42,033 nt of DNA, taken from positions 1-42,033 of the forward strand of contig CAZOMV010000049.1 in NCBI GenBank assembly GCA_964580995.1. The letters are read 5' to 3'. How positions within the stretch are numbered: the first letter of the stretch is position 1; every line of letters starts with the position of its first letter. This document shows positions 33,559 through 41,978 of this stretch, piece by piece. The notes beneath the pieces are model-generated. The model was not told the origin of the DNA. It was given only the letters and a program-made list of their open reading frames with translations, and ran no database searches. This DNA comes from JAKJEP01 sp964580995 (GTDB lineage Bacteria; Planctomycetota; Phycisphaerae; Sedimentisphaerales; SM23-30). Position numbers and translations under genes: made by a program.

Positions 33559-35295
33559 ATGTTATACAACAACAAGCAAATAAATGGGATTTTCCTAAAC
33601 ACGGTTCTTATGTTTTCCGCTTGCCTATTTCTAATTCGTTTGGATCATAGGCATCTTTGGAGTCCGGATGAACTGCGTGTAGCCGGGATTGCCGCAGAAA
33701 TGGCACAGACGGGAGATCTTATAGTACCCCATCTTAATGGGGAACCTTTTCTTGAAGAACCTCCTCTCTATTATTGGATAACTTCAATTATTTTTCGGTG
33801 CTTTGGGGAAACCACGCTTATTGCCAAACTACCAGCTGCGATTGCGGCTGTTTTAGGAACCACCCTTGTATATTTCCTGGCACGCAATCAAAAATACTCA
33901 CATTTGCAGTCCCTGGCTGTTAGCCTGGTTTTAGTTACCTCCTTTGAATATTTTTGCATGGGCCGCCAATCCCTGCCCGATATGCTTCTCTGCCTGTTTA
34001 GTTTAGGAGCAATGCTGAGTTATTATAATTATTGCAGCTGTGATCTACGCAAACATTTGTGGTTTGTAGGCTTTGTTGTGTCTCTGTCTTGCGTTATTCT
34101 TACAAATGGGCTGGTTGGTTCGCTAATAGTAGTATGCCCCCTTCTTTTTTGGCTTTTTGTATCACCGTCTATTCGTAGAAAGGGTTATTTTCTGCTATTT
34201 GCTGGAATTATGTTAAGTTTGATTCCAATCAGTGTGTGGATGGTTTATTTAAGTCGCCGGCTGGGTTGGAACGCTGTTAGTGAAGTGCTCTGGGTCAGTA
34301 ATTTCGAGCGTTTTGCCGGTAGTCACCATCAACGCATTGAACCTTTCTATTATTACTTGGTCTTTATTCCTATTCATTTCTTACCTTGGTTCCTGCTTCT
34401 TCCATATGCAATTATGCACCAGGTTCGCAAACTACAAGACCCGATCGATAACAATCCAGCCTTGTATAATCTCATCTGGTTAGGCATTTCCTTTCCGGTA
34501 CTTTTGGTTTTGGTTGGCACAGAAGATGCGTATCTTTTACCGCTTTATCCTGCTGCGGCTCTTCTTATCGGCACGTCTCTTGGTGAGATTTTAGAAAAGA
34601 ATCTGGAAACAGATCGGTGGTTTGAGCTGTCGTCAAAAGTACTTAGTTGGGTGACTATCTTAGCACCTTTTACGTTTGGTCTGATCTGTGCACATTTCAA
34701 GAAACCGTTGGAGGGAATAATTATATCTGTGCCTGGAATCATCCTCGGATTATGGGCTTTTCGAAAGGTAAGGATGAAGCAATGGATGGTTTTTTACTGT
34801 ATCATGGTGATCAGCTTATTCTGGCATTTTATGATCTCTGATACAGTTGTAACACCTTTGCTGAATCCTCACAAATCTTTTGAAGCGTTGTTCAATCAGT
34901 GCAGAGTCCTAGAGAAGGAAGGTGCGGACATCGTTCTTTACAAACCGTCCGAATACATTCGCGGTGCTACCACATTTTATCTGCAGCATCGTCTTCCTGT
35001 CATTGATCAAAATGAGATTCTGAAAGAACGCTTGCTCTCAAAAAACAATCTATTCGTCCTTGCCCGCCAAAAGGATACCGAACTATTGGAATATACAATT
35101 ATTCATAAATCCTTTAATATTGACAAAACAACCTACGTTGTGCTTGCGAGAAAAAATCTAGCAAGTAAGCACGGCGTTTTTAAAATCGAGTACTTAGAAC
35201 ATACAATCTTTCTGCCTATGCCTATTTTGCCAGTAATTGTGAATACCATTCACTATTTTAAGAACAATCCAAATTACTATTTATTAAAAACATGA
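33559..35295 (+). CDS. ArnT-like (GT83/PMT family) glycosyltransferase, paralogue 2
   Basis: A 578-residue polytopic membrane transferase. The first periplasmic loop is close to true ArnT, with SPDELRVAGIAAEMAQTGDLIVPHLNGEP and FLEEPPLYYW, keeping the Asp-Glu pair and the second acidic residue. A GRQSLPDMLL segment and HFLPWFLLLPY follow. Composition is clearly AT-richer than the neighbours: 34141-34200 is 33% GC, against 63% in 32101-32160 of arnA. This hints at a different origin. No ribosome site is obvious before the ATG. Its stop overlaps the arnD start (ATGA), so the two are coupled. Likely transfers L-Ara4N or a related sugar from undecaprenyl phosphate. Confidence 0.86.
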   Translation: MLYNNKQINGIFLNTVLMFSACLFLIRLDHRHLWSPDELRVAGIAAEMAQTGDLIVPHLNGEPFLEEPPLYYWITSIIFRCFGETTLIAKLPAAIAAVLGTTLVYFLARNQKYSHLQSLAVSLVLVTSFEYFCMGRQSLPDMLLCLFSLGAMLSYYNYCSCDLRKHLWFVGFVVSLSCVILTNGLVGSLIVVCPLLFWLFVSPSIRRKGYFLLFAGIMLSLIPISVWMVYLSRRLGWNAVSEVLWVSNFERFAGSHHQRIEPFYYYLVFIPIHFLPWFLLLPYAIMHQVRKLQDPIDNNPALYNLIWLGISFPVLLVLVGTEDAYLLPLYPAAALLIGTSLGEILEKNLETDRWFELSSKVLSWVTILAPFTFGLICAHFKKPLEGIIISVPGIILGLWAFRKVRMKQWMVFYCIMVISLFWHFMISDTVVTPLLNPHKSFEALFNQCRVLEKEGADIVLYKPSEYIRGATTFYLQHRLPVIDQNEILKERLLSKNNLFVLARQKDTELLEYTIIHKSFNIDKTTYVVLARKNLASKHGVFKIEYLEHTIFLPMPILPVIVNTIHYFKNNPNYYLLKT

Positions 35296-36197
35296 AAATT
35301 GGTCTCAGAATAGATGTTGACACCTATAGAGGGACAAGGCTGGGAGTTCCCAATCTTGGTAAATTACTTGCGAGGTATTCCATAAAGGCTTCATTCTTTT
35401 TTTCTGTGGGACCGGATAACATGGGCCGGCATTTATGGCGTTTGCTCTGCCCAACTTTCTTTTGGAAAATGTTACGCACCAAAGCCGCAAAATTATACGG
35501 CTGGGACATTCTGGCAAGAGGTACATTCTGGCCCGGTCCGCTAATTGGGAAAAAGCTAAGTTCTGTTATCCGTAATGCCGCCCAGGCCGGACATGAGATT
35601 GGCCTACACGCCTGGGACCATCACGCCTGGCAGGCTGATATTGATAAAATGGATAGTCAAACCATTCATCGCTCGTTGAAGAACGGCTTTGAACAATTAA
35701 CCCAAATTCTGGGAAAAGCACCCACCTGTTCTGCGGTGCCCGGTTGGAAGTGCAATAATCTAGTATTGCTGGAAAAGGAAAAATTGGGATTCCATTACAA
35801 TAGTGATTGCCGGGGAGAAACTATTTTCTTCCCACTCGTAAATGGAAAAGAATTATCCCAACCTCAGATCCCAGTTACCTTGCCTACCTATGATGAGGTG
35901 ATCGGCCATCATGGGATTACGGAAACAAATTACAATGAATATCTACTGTCATTACTGCGCCTGGACCGACTCAATGTGTTGACCATCCACGCGGAAGTAG
36001 AGGGCATAACTTGCCTGAATTTGTTCCAAGATTTTATAAATCGCGCACAGGAGCAGGGAGTATCTTTTGTCCCACTGGGTGATTTACTGCCGGAATCGGC
36101 TCAGATCAGCAAAGCGGTCATCGTCTCCAGGAATATTCCAGGCCGCGAAGGCTGGGTAGCCTGCCAAGCGGGTCCATCACGGACGGGAGTGGATTAA
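35292..36197 (+). CDS. arnD: 4-deoxy-4-formamido-L-arabinose-phosphoundecaprenol deformylase ArnD
   Basis: This polysaccharide-deacetylase-fold enzyme removes the formyl group from Und-P-L-Ara4FN so the product can be exported and used by ArnT. At 301 residues it follows E. coli ArnD throughout: GLRIDVDTYRGTRLGVPNL with the metal Asp pair, FFSVGPDNMGRHLWRL, LYGWDILARGTFWPG, GLHAWDHHAWQA with the metal His pair, TCSAVPGWKCN, YNSDCRGETIFFP, QIPVTLPTYDEVIG, TIHAEVEG and IPGREGWVACQAG. The start overlaps the preceding gene by four bases and the next gene begins seven bases later. Together with arnB, arnC and arnA it makes the pathway to Und-P-L-Ara4N complete. Confidence 0.96.
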   Translation: MKIGLRIDVDTYRGTRLGVPNLGKLLARYSIKASFFFSVGPDNMGRHLWRLLCPTFFWKMLRTKAAKLYGWDILARGTFWPGPLIGKKLSSVIRNAAQAGHEIGLHAWDHHAWQADIDKMDSQTIHRSLKNGFEQLTQILGKAPTCSAVPGWKCNNLVLLEKEKLGFHYNSDCRGETIFFPLVNGKELSQPQIPVTLPTYDEVIGHHGITETNYNEYLLSLLRLDRLNVLTIHAEVEGITCLNLFQDFINRAQEQGVSFVPLGDLLPESAQISKAVIVSRNIPGREGWVACQAGPSRTGVD

Positions 36198-36203
36198 TTA
36201 GAT

Positions 36204-37841
36204 ATGACAGATTTAACCGAAGATTACAGTAGTTGGAAACCAGAAATTTTCAGGGATTCTGTTCTAATATTTTTAGGCAGCCTGATCCTCTTTACTGTCG
36301 GTTTAAGTCCGGAATTTATTGGCTCCCAAACCCGTTATGCCCTATTCGCACAGGAAATGCTCCAGTACGGTCCCTCCTTTTTCCCAACCACCTACCAGAT
36401 GCCCTATCCGGACTATCCGGCCACTTCCACGTTCCTTATCTATCTGCTTTCGTTACCGTTTGGGAAAGTAACCATGTTCTCCGCCGTTCTACCCACAGCG
36501 GTAACTTCCGCATGCATCCTGGTTTTTATTTATCGAATCGGTGCTCTGCAATCCCGGCAGTGGGGAATCCTTGCGGTGTTCTTTGCCCTGTTCACTTATG
36601 AATTTCTCAGTGAATCCCGCAGCATTGCCCTGGACCAATACACCAGTCTGGCAACGGTCCTGTGTTTCTATCTGACCTATTCCGCCATGGTATTGAATCG
36701 GCACCAACGATTATGGCTGATCCCCCTGATTTTTATAATGGGATTCAGCTTTCGCGGCTCCATCGGTCTGGTGATTCCGGCGGCGATTACCTGCGGATTT
36801 TATTTCTGGGAAAAACAATATCGAAAATGCCTGATTTTGGGTTTGACGGCTCTGGTTCTGTTGGGGATCTGTTCCGCTTTATTGCTGGCCGCCGCCAATC
36901 AACAGGGAGGAGAAGTTCTGGCCAAAAAGGTGCTTCAGATGCAAGGGATCGGCCGGATCGGACATTATTCAAACAACTATTTCTATTATATAGGCAAGGG
37001 TTTTACCGCCTATGCGGTAAGTTTTCCCCTGGCGGTTATCGTTGTCATTACCTGCTTCAAAAAAATCATCAAACGGGAGAATGGTTATTACCAACTGTTG
37101 GGGCATTTGGCTCTTTGGTCGGTTATTCTCCTTATAGGGCTGTCCATTCCGGGAACCAAAAAGACCCGTTACCTGTTACCGATAGTACCTGCCTCCGCTT
37201 TGCTGGCCTCGTATCTGTTTGTTCATCCTGCTTTTGAAGTTGTTTTCACCAGGACCCAAAAGGTATTTCTAGGAGGTTGTATAATCCTTCCTGTGGTGGC
37301 GGGGGTCGGAACGGTTGCTTTTTGTATCCCCAATAAATATTTCACACCCATTTCTTTCCTTCAAGGCTTGATGGTGTTGATACTCCTAATCGGTATCATG
37401 GTAATAAATCTACGGGGACATCAAACAGGCATGGAATCTCCCCAAAACCAATTAATCAGTATTACTCTGGCAGTACTTTCTTTCCTGATTTTTAACCTGG
37501 GGATTATAAGCCCCTGGATGTATAGCAGGGAACGCACAGGACCTTTTGTGGAAAAAGTGGAATCCATAGTACAGCAACAACCTGGTCCTCTGGTTTTTTA
37601 TAAAACCGGACCGGATGCGGAAGACATCAAATTTATGGTGAACTCGAACAAAACGATTATCCCTGAATTTACCAGAAATACAGAAGACCTTTTGCGGTAC
37701 CCGCCGACAGCCTGCTGGATCACCTCGGAAACGGTGTATAATAAATTACCCCAAGAAATCAAACAAAAATTGCCTTTACAATTTTGTGGAAATATCGGCC
37801 ACAAAAAATTTATAGTATTTTCACAGACCATGGCAAAATAA
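36204..37841 (+). CDS. GT83/PMT-like membrane protein with altered active-site loop
   Basis: A 545-residue polytopic protein of the same GT-C architecture as ArnT, with about 12 membrane segments and a small C-terminal periplasmic part. In the first loop, where ArnT has PDETRYAEISREM, this protein has GSQTRYALFAQEM, so both carboxylates are replaced. The second acidic motif (ArnT YFEKP) is YPDYP. Either it uses a different catalytic arrangement or donor, or it has become non-catalytic. It starts seven bases after the arnD stop and is probably translated with it. Family assignment is by overall pattern; function is unknown. Confidence 0.75.
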   Translation: MTDLTEDYSSWKPEIFRDSVLIFLGSLILFTVGLSPEFIGSQTRYALFAQEMLQYGPSFFPTTYQMPYPDYPATSTFLIYLLSLPFGKVTMFSAVLPTAVTSACILVFIYRIGALQSRQWGILAVFFALFTYEFLSESRSIALDQYTSLATVLCFYLTYSAMVLNRHQRLWLIPLIFIMGFSFRGSIGLVIPAAITCGFYFWEKQYRKCLILGLTALVLLGICSALLLAAANQQGGEVLAKKVLQMQGIGRIGHYSNNYFYYIGKGFTAYAVSFPLAVIVVITCFKKIIKRENGYYQLLGHLALWSVILLIGLSIPGTKKTRYLLPIVPASALLASYLFVHPAFEVVFTRTQKVFLGGCIILPVVAGVGTVAFCIPNKYFTPISFLQGLMVLILLIGIMVINLRGHQTGMESPQNQLISITLAVLSFLIFNLGIISPWMYSRERTGPFVEKVESIVQQQPGPLVFYKTGPDAEDIKFMVNSNKTIIPEFTRNTEDLLRYPPTACWITSETVYNKLPQEIKQKLPLQFCGNIGHKKFIVFSQTMAK

Positions 37842-37894
37842 TTTTTTCGTGCGAAGAATGGATTGATTGCCAGATAGGATAGAAAGGAACTGCA

Positions 37895-38845
37895 TTGGTG
37901 TACAGGAACTGTAATTTATGGATTTTGATAATGACTTTCTTTCTTTTGGGATTGGCAAGTAGAAAATTCATCGCGGAAGAAAATAAGGACCCGAATGAAC
38001 CGAATCAGTTTGTTGCTAACTGGAATTTCGATACCTCCGGTACCCATTCGGAGGAAAAAGACACCTTTCCCGATTGGATACAGTCCTTTAATGACTGGCC
38101 GCGAGAAAAAAAAGTGGTCGCCCTCAACCTGGCGGCAGTTGGCACGATAGCAGCCATCGGTGGCATATCGTGGGAATACGGCAGTAGTTCCTTTCATATC
38201 CGGAACGAAGGCTGGTTTGAACACGACAGCAAATACGGAGGTGCCGACAAAATGGGTCATGCTTTCGCCGGCTATGCACTTGCCACGATATATAATCATA
38301 TTTATAAGAAATGGGGGTATTCGGAAGACCAGGCACTGCTGTACGGGGCGCTAAGCAGTTGGGGCCAAATGACCCTGATTGAAGTTGGTGATAGTTTCAG
38401 CGGAAGATACGGCTTTAGTTGGGAAGATGACGTCATGGATGCCGGGGGTGCGGTTTTCGCCTGCCTGCGTCAAAAGTATCCCCAGCTTAAGGAGATGATC
38501 GATTACCGCCTTGAGTGGTTCCCTTCCAGCAATTTCCGGCAGGGAGACCAGTCCGATCCCTTTACGGATTATTCGGGACAAAAATACCTGTTGGCTTTCA
38601 AACCGGACGGTTTCCTGAAAACCAATAATTTCTTTCTCAAGGCCTTGGAGATGCACTTGGGGTACTACACTCGTGGCTACGACGAGGAAAACGATTCCAG
38701 CAGTCATCGCCGTTATACCTATGTCGGGATCGGTTTGAATGTGACATATTTACTGGATCAACTTACCGGGCATGACGCCTGGAAGATTTTCGATTATCTC
38801 CAGATGCCCTATACCTATGTTTCTTCGTCATCAGAATTTAATTAA
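37895..38845 (+). CDS. DUF2279-like (YfiM-type) envelope protein
   Basis: A 316-residue protein with an N-terminal signal or anchor segment (about 7-25) and an acidic linker. A second hydrophobic stretch (VVALNLAAVGTIAAIGGI) follows. The core contains GGADKMGHAFAGYALATIYNHI, SSWGQMTLIEVGDSFSGRYGFSWEDDVMDAGGA, matching the DK.GH and FSW.D..D..G pattern of DUF2279. The C-terminal half has alternating strands suggestive of outer-membrane association. The start is TTG (37895) or GTG (37898), both after AAAGGA. Molecular function is unknown for the family. It lies within the arn operon between two GT83-type genes. Confidence 0.78.
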   Translation: MVYRNCNLWILIMTFFLLGLASRKFIAEENKDPNEPNQFVANWNFDTSGTHSEEKDTFPDWIQSFNDWPREKKVVALNLAAVGTIAAIGGISWEYGSSSFHIRNEGWFEHDSKYGGADKMGHAFAGYALATIYNHIYKKWGYSEDQALLYGALSSWGQMTLIEVGDSFSGRYGFSWEDDVMDAGGAVFACLRQKYPQLKEMIDYRLEWFPSSNFRQGDQSDPFTDYSGQKYLLAFKPDGFLKTNNFFLKALEMHLGYYTRGYDEENDSSSHRRYTYVGIGLNVTYLLDQLTGHDAWKIFDYLQMPYTYVSSSSEFN

Positions 38846-38868
38846 GGATTTCCTTTTTAAAGTAAAGG

Positions 38869-40593
38869 ATGAAATTGGGATCTCGCCTAATGAAAATAGC
38901 AGCCATAACAATTATAGGATTGTTTATTCTGACTTATATTTTGCCGCTCGGGGTACGTCCCCTGGTGATTCCGGATGAAACCCGTTATGCGGAAATCTCG
39001 CGGGAGATGATGGAGTCCGGAGACTGGGTCGTACCCCATCTGAATGGAATACGTTATTTTGAAAAACCGGTTCTGGGCTACTGGATTCATGCGGTTTCCA
39101 TAAAACTATTGGGCGAAAATGCCTTTGCCCTCCGTCTGCCGTCCGCCCTGGCGGCAGGATTCTCTGCCTGGATGCTATTCTTTCTAGTCCGGCGATTCGC
39201 GGGAGGACCAGCTGCACTGCTAGCTTCTACCGTATTTCTCACTTGTGTAGAGGTTTTCATGTTCGGAGTATTCTGTGTCCTGGATAGTCTTTTTTCACTC
39301 TTAGTAACTGCATCTGTCATTTCTTTTTTTCTCGCCTGCATGGCCCCAAATCCCAGGGCAAGATTAGCTTATCTGATAGGGTGCGGTATCTTTTGCGGAC
39401 TGGCTTTTCTTACCAAAGGATTTCTCAGTATTGTGCTGCTTCTCCTCACCATCGTACCTTTTATGCTTTGGGAACATCGCTGGAAAGACTTGATAAAGAG
39501 CTTGTGGATTCCGCTCGTGTTTGCAATCTTGATGGTACTTCCCTGGGGTATTATGATCTATCGGCGGGAAAACGATTTCTGGCATTATTTTCTCTGGGAA
39601 GAACATATCCAGCGATTCCTGAGTAGCCACGCCCAGCATGCCCGCCCCTTCTGGTTCTTTATCCCGATCCTGTTGGCAGGTGTATTTCCCTGGACACCTC
39701 TGATTCCGCTAACGATCGATGGCTTGAAAAAAAGGTTCCGCGAAATCCCTTTTCTTCGGTTTTCGCTCTGCTGGCTGGTATTTCCTTTTTTGTTTTTCTC
39801 GATTTGCCGGGGTAAACTGGGATCCTATATCGTACCCTGTTTCCCGCCTTTTGCGATTCTGATGGCTGTGGGACTCCTGCAATATTCTCCAACAGCCAAA
39901 ACCAAGGCATTTAACAGGATTTTGAGTGGTAGTGTGATCCTGATTATCACAGGTTCGGTTCTATTTACCGGAATCCAATTGTTCCTGCCCCGTTTGCGAA
40001 TTTACGGTCAAGACGAAACCTGGAAATGGATCCTTATCATCATCGGGCTGGTATTCTATGCGTTTTTTCTAAAAGGAGCACGAAAACCCAACTATCGAAC
40101 CAAACTTGTCTTATGCTGTATCGGTCCCGTCTTTCTCATGTTGATCGCTCATTTTGCCACACCAGATCGGTTTAAATCCGGGAAGATGCCAGAAGAGTTT
40201 CTTTTAAAATACCAACATCGAATTCAGCCGCATACCATTCTTGTTTCAGACAACTACCTAACTCCGGCGGTTTGCTGGTTTTATCAACGCGATGATGTTT
40301 ATATAATAAATAGGAAGGGGGAGTTTGCTTATGGTATTGATTATGAGGATGCGGATCACAAATTCATTGCGATTAAGGAATTTCCCGATTTTATCAAGCA
40401 AAATTGTAAAGGGAGGAATATCGTTCTTATCACCAGCGAAAAACGTTATAATAACTACCATAAATTGTCACTAATTCCTGCCAATGAGGTGCGGGAATAT
40501 GGTTTTGTGATGGCTGAATATTCTTCTACAATGGCAGCAGATCAGACATTTGCTACCAGCCCCACGGAGAAAGAAATATGCGGATTGCATTAG
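38869..40593 (+). CDS. arnT: Lipid A L-Ara4N transferase ArnT
   Basis: The best ArnT of the four GT83-type proteins here. It has IPDETRYAEISREMMESGDWVVPHL and RYFEKPVLGYW, nearly identical to enterobacterial ArnT, with Asp, Glu and the second Glu intact. It then has FLTKGFLSIVLLLLTIVPF, LPWGIMIYRRENDFWHYFLWEEHIQRF, HARPFWFFIPILLAGVFPW and CRGKLGSYIVPCFPPFA. The periplasmic C-terminal domain has FYQRDDVYIINRKGEFAYGIDYEDA. It transfers L-Ara4N from undecaprenyl phosphate to lipid A phosphates on the periplasmic side, giving polymyxin resistance. The first ATG (38869) has AAAGG directly against it, so an ATG at 38890 is an alternative. Its end overlaps the next frame by 16 bases. Confidence 0.94.
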   Translation: MKLGSRLMKIAAITIIGLFILTYILPLGVRPLVIPDETRYAEISREMMESGDWVVPHLNGIRYFEKPVLGYWIHAVSIKLLGENAFALRLPSALAAGFSAWMLFFLVRRFAGGPAALLASTVFLTCVEVFMFGVFCVLDSLFSLLVTASVISFFLACMAPNPRARLAYLIGCGIFCGLAFLTKGFLSIVLLLLTIVPFMLWEHRWKDLIKSLWIPLVFAILMVLPWGIMIYRRENDFWHYFLWEEHIQRFLSSHAQHARPFWFFIPILLAGVFPWTPLIPLTIDGLKKRFREIPFLRFSLCWLVFPFLFFSICRGKLGSYIVPCFPPFAILMAVGLLQYSPTAKTKAFNRILSGSVILIITGSVLFTGIQLFLPRLRIYGQDETWKWILIIIGLVFYAFFLKGARKPNYRTKLVLCCIGPVFLMLIAHFATPDRFKSGKMPEEFLLKYQHRIQPHTILVSDNYLTPAVCWFYQRDDVYIINRKGEFAYGIDYEDADHKFIAIKEFPDFIKQNCKGRNIVLITSEKRYNNYHKLSLIPANEVREYGFVMAEYSSTMAADQTFATSPTEKEICGLH

Positions 40594-40787
40594 TAAATCC
40601 CGTTGACGCCCGATTACAGGGTTATCAAAACAATGGCAGTTATATCCCGCAACTGGGCTTGCAGGTTTTGGCGAAGCAGACGCCGGCGGAACATACCGTA
40701 GAAATCATTGACAAAAGCTTCGGCCAGAACAGGACGACCGAGCTTCTTCAACCGTCACGATATGATCTGGGAGGGATTATGCTATGA
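40578..40787 (+). pseudogene. Truncated cobalamin-binding N-terminus of a B12-radical SAM protein
   Basis: Sixty-nine codons reading MRIALVNPVDARLQGYQNN, then YIPQLGLQVLAKQTPAEHTVEIIDKSFGQ and LLQPSRYDLGG. This is the first half of the B12-binding domain found at the start of cobalamin-dependent radical SAM enzymes, which normally exceed 400 residues. The frame stops at TGA (40785-40787), where the remaining B12 domain should continue; neither other frame restores it. GGAG lies eight bases before the ATG, and the stop overlaps the next ATG (ATGA). It is probably the stump left by a recombination near 40780, although a short expressed peptide coupled to the next gene cannot be excluded. Confidence 0.6.
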
Positions 40788-41944
40788 GAGTTCCTGTGGG
40801 TTCGTTATTGCGACTTTCCAGATCCCCAGACATACTCATGCAGATCGTTCGCGGAGAGTTTTCCAAACACATCATCGCCAGGGCCCAATACCGTTGGGGA
40901 ACAGGGGTAGCGACCAATCTCAGGCAGATTGACATCAAAATCACCAATCTATGTAATCTCAAATGCGAGATGTGCGCCCAGTGGGGTCGTACGGGCTATA
41001 ACTTCGGCCGCCCCCACGACGAACTGGCCGCCACTGTACCACTCGACATTTACAAGCGCGTCGTTGACGAGATGGCGTCGAGGCGCCCCGTGTATTATAT
41101 CTGGGGCGGCGAGCCTTTCCTCTACCCGGACCTAACGCCCCTCGTGGAGTACATGAAGAGGCGAAAGGCGTGCGTTTCAATCATTTCAAACGGGACGCGG
41201 GTACGAGAGCACGCCGAGCGGTTCGTTCGCCTCGGGGTGGACAACTTCATGTTTTCACTGGACGGCACGCCGGAACTGCACGATCGGATTCGCGGAGTCA
41301 AGGGCACGTTCCAGAAGCTCGCGGCGACCATACGTGAAATAAACCGGTGGAAAAAGATATTGCGTGTGCCCAAACCCTACATTGTTTTGCTCATGACGCT
41401 GACGCCGCAGACGCAAGCGCACGTAGTGTCCACCATGGAGATCGGCGAGGAACTCGGGACGGACTTTTTCGGGATCTACTATTCGTGGTTCACCAGCGAG
41501 CAGATCGGGCACAATCACCAGGCCCTGATGAATCGCGAGTTTGGGTGCGATGCAACGGCATGGAAGGGCTATGTGAGTGCCCCGTCACGATTCGACGTAC
41601 CGAAACTGATCACTGAACTACGGTGCGTAGGCTCACGCCATTGGAAGTATCCGTACCTGATCGTGCCTGATCTGAGGGAGAAGGACATCCCACGCTATTT
41701 TACGGAGCCATGGAACACATTCGGCAACACCCGCTGTTTGAGTCCCTGGATCACTACCGAGATCCAAGCAAATGGTGACGTAGCGACTTGTCGCGATCAC
41801 CCGGATTATGTCGTGGGGAACATCCAGGACGAACCGCTTCTCAAGATTTTCAACAATGATCGTTATCGCAAATTCAGGCGGCGGCTCCAGACCAAGGGGC
41901 TGTTACCAATTTGCGCGCGTTGTTGCGGGCTGATGGGTTTTTAG
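40784..41944 (+). CDS. Radical SAM/SPASM domain protein
   Basis: A 386-residue iron-sulfur enzyme. The N-terminal ~45 residues precede the [4Fe-4S]-SAM motif ITNLCNLKCEMCAQWG (Cx3Cx2C). The TIM-barrel part has YYIWGGEPFLYPDLTPLVEYM and SNGTRVREHAERFVRLGVDNFMFSLDGT. A C-terminal SPASM-type auxiliary cluster is indicated by RCLSPW, DVATCRDHPDYVVGNI and PICARCCG. Such proteins modify peptides, nucleotides or lipids; the substrate is not evident. The ATG lies in the stop of the truncated B12 frame. The sequence from about 40970 on is richer in GC-ending codons than the arn genes, suggesting a separate origin. The right copy of the 19-bp repeat follows 34 bases after the stop. Confidence 0.88.
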   Translation: MRVPVGSLLRLSRSPDILMQIVRGEFSKHIIARAQYRWGTGVATNLRQIDIKITNLCNLKCEMCAQWGRTGYNFGRPHDELAATVPLDIYKRVVDEMASRRPVYYIWGGEPFLYPDLTPLVEYMKRRKACVSIISNGTRVREHAERFVRLGVDNFMFSLDGTPELHDRIRGVKGTFQKLAATIREINRWKKILRVPKPYIVLLMTLTPQTQAHVVSTMEIGEELGTDFFGIYYSWFTSEQIGHNHQALMNREFGCDATAWKGYVSAPSRFDVPKLITELRCVGSRHWKYPYLIVPDLREKDIPRYFTEPWNTFGNTRCLSPWITTEIQANGDVATCRDHPDYVVGNIQDEPLLKIFNNDRYRKFRRRLQTKGLLPICARCCGLMGF

Positions 41945-41978
41945 AAAGCAAGTGGAGTTCCAAAACTTATTTTACGAG

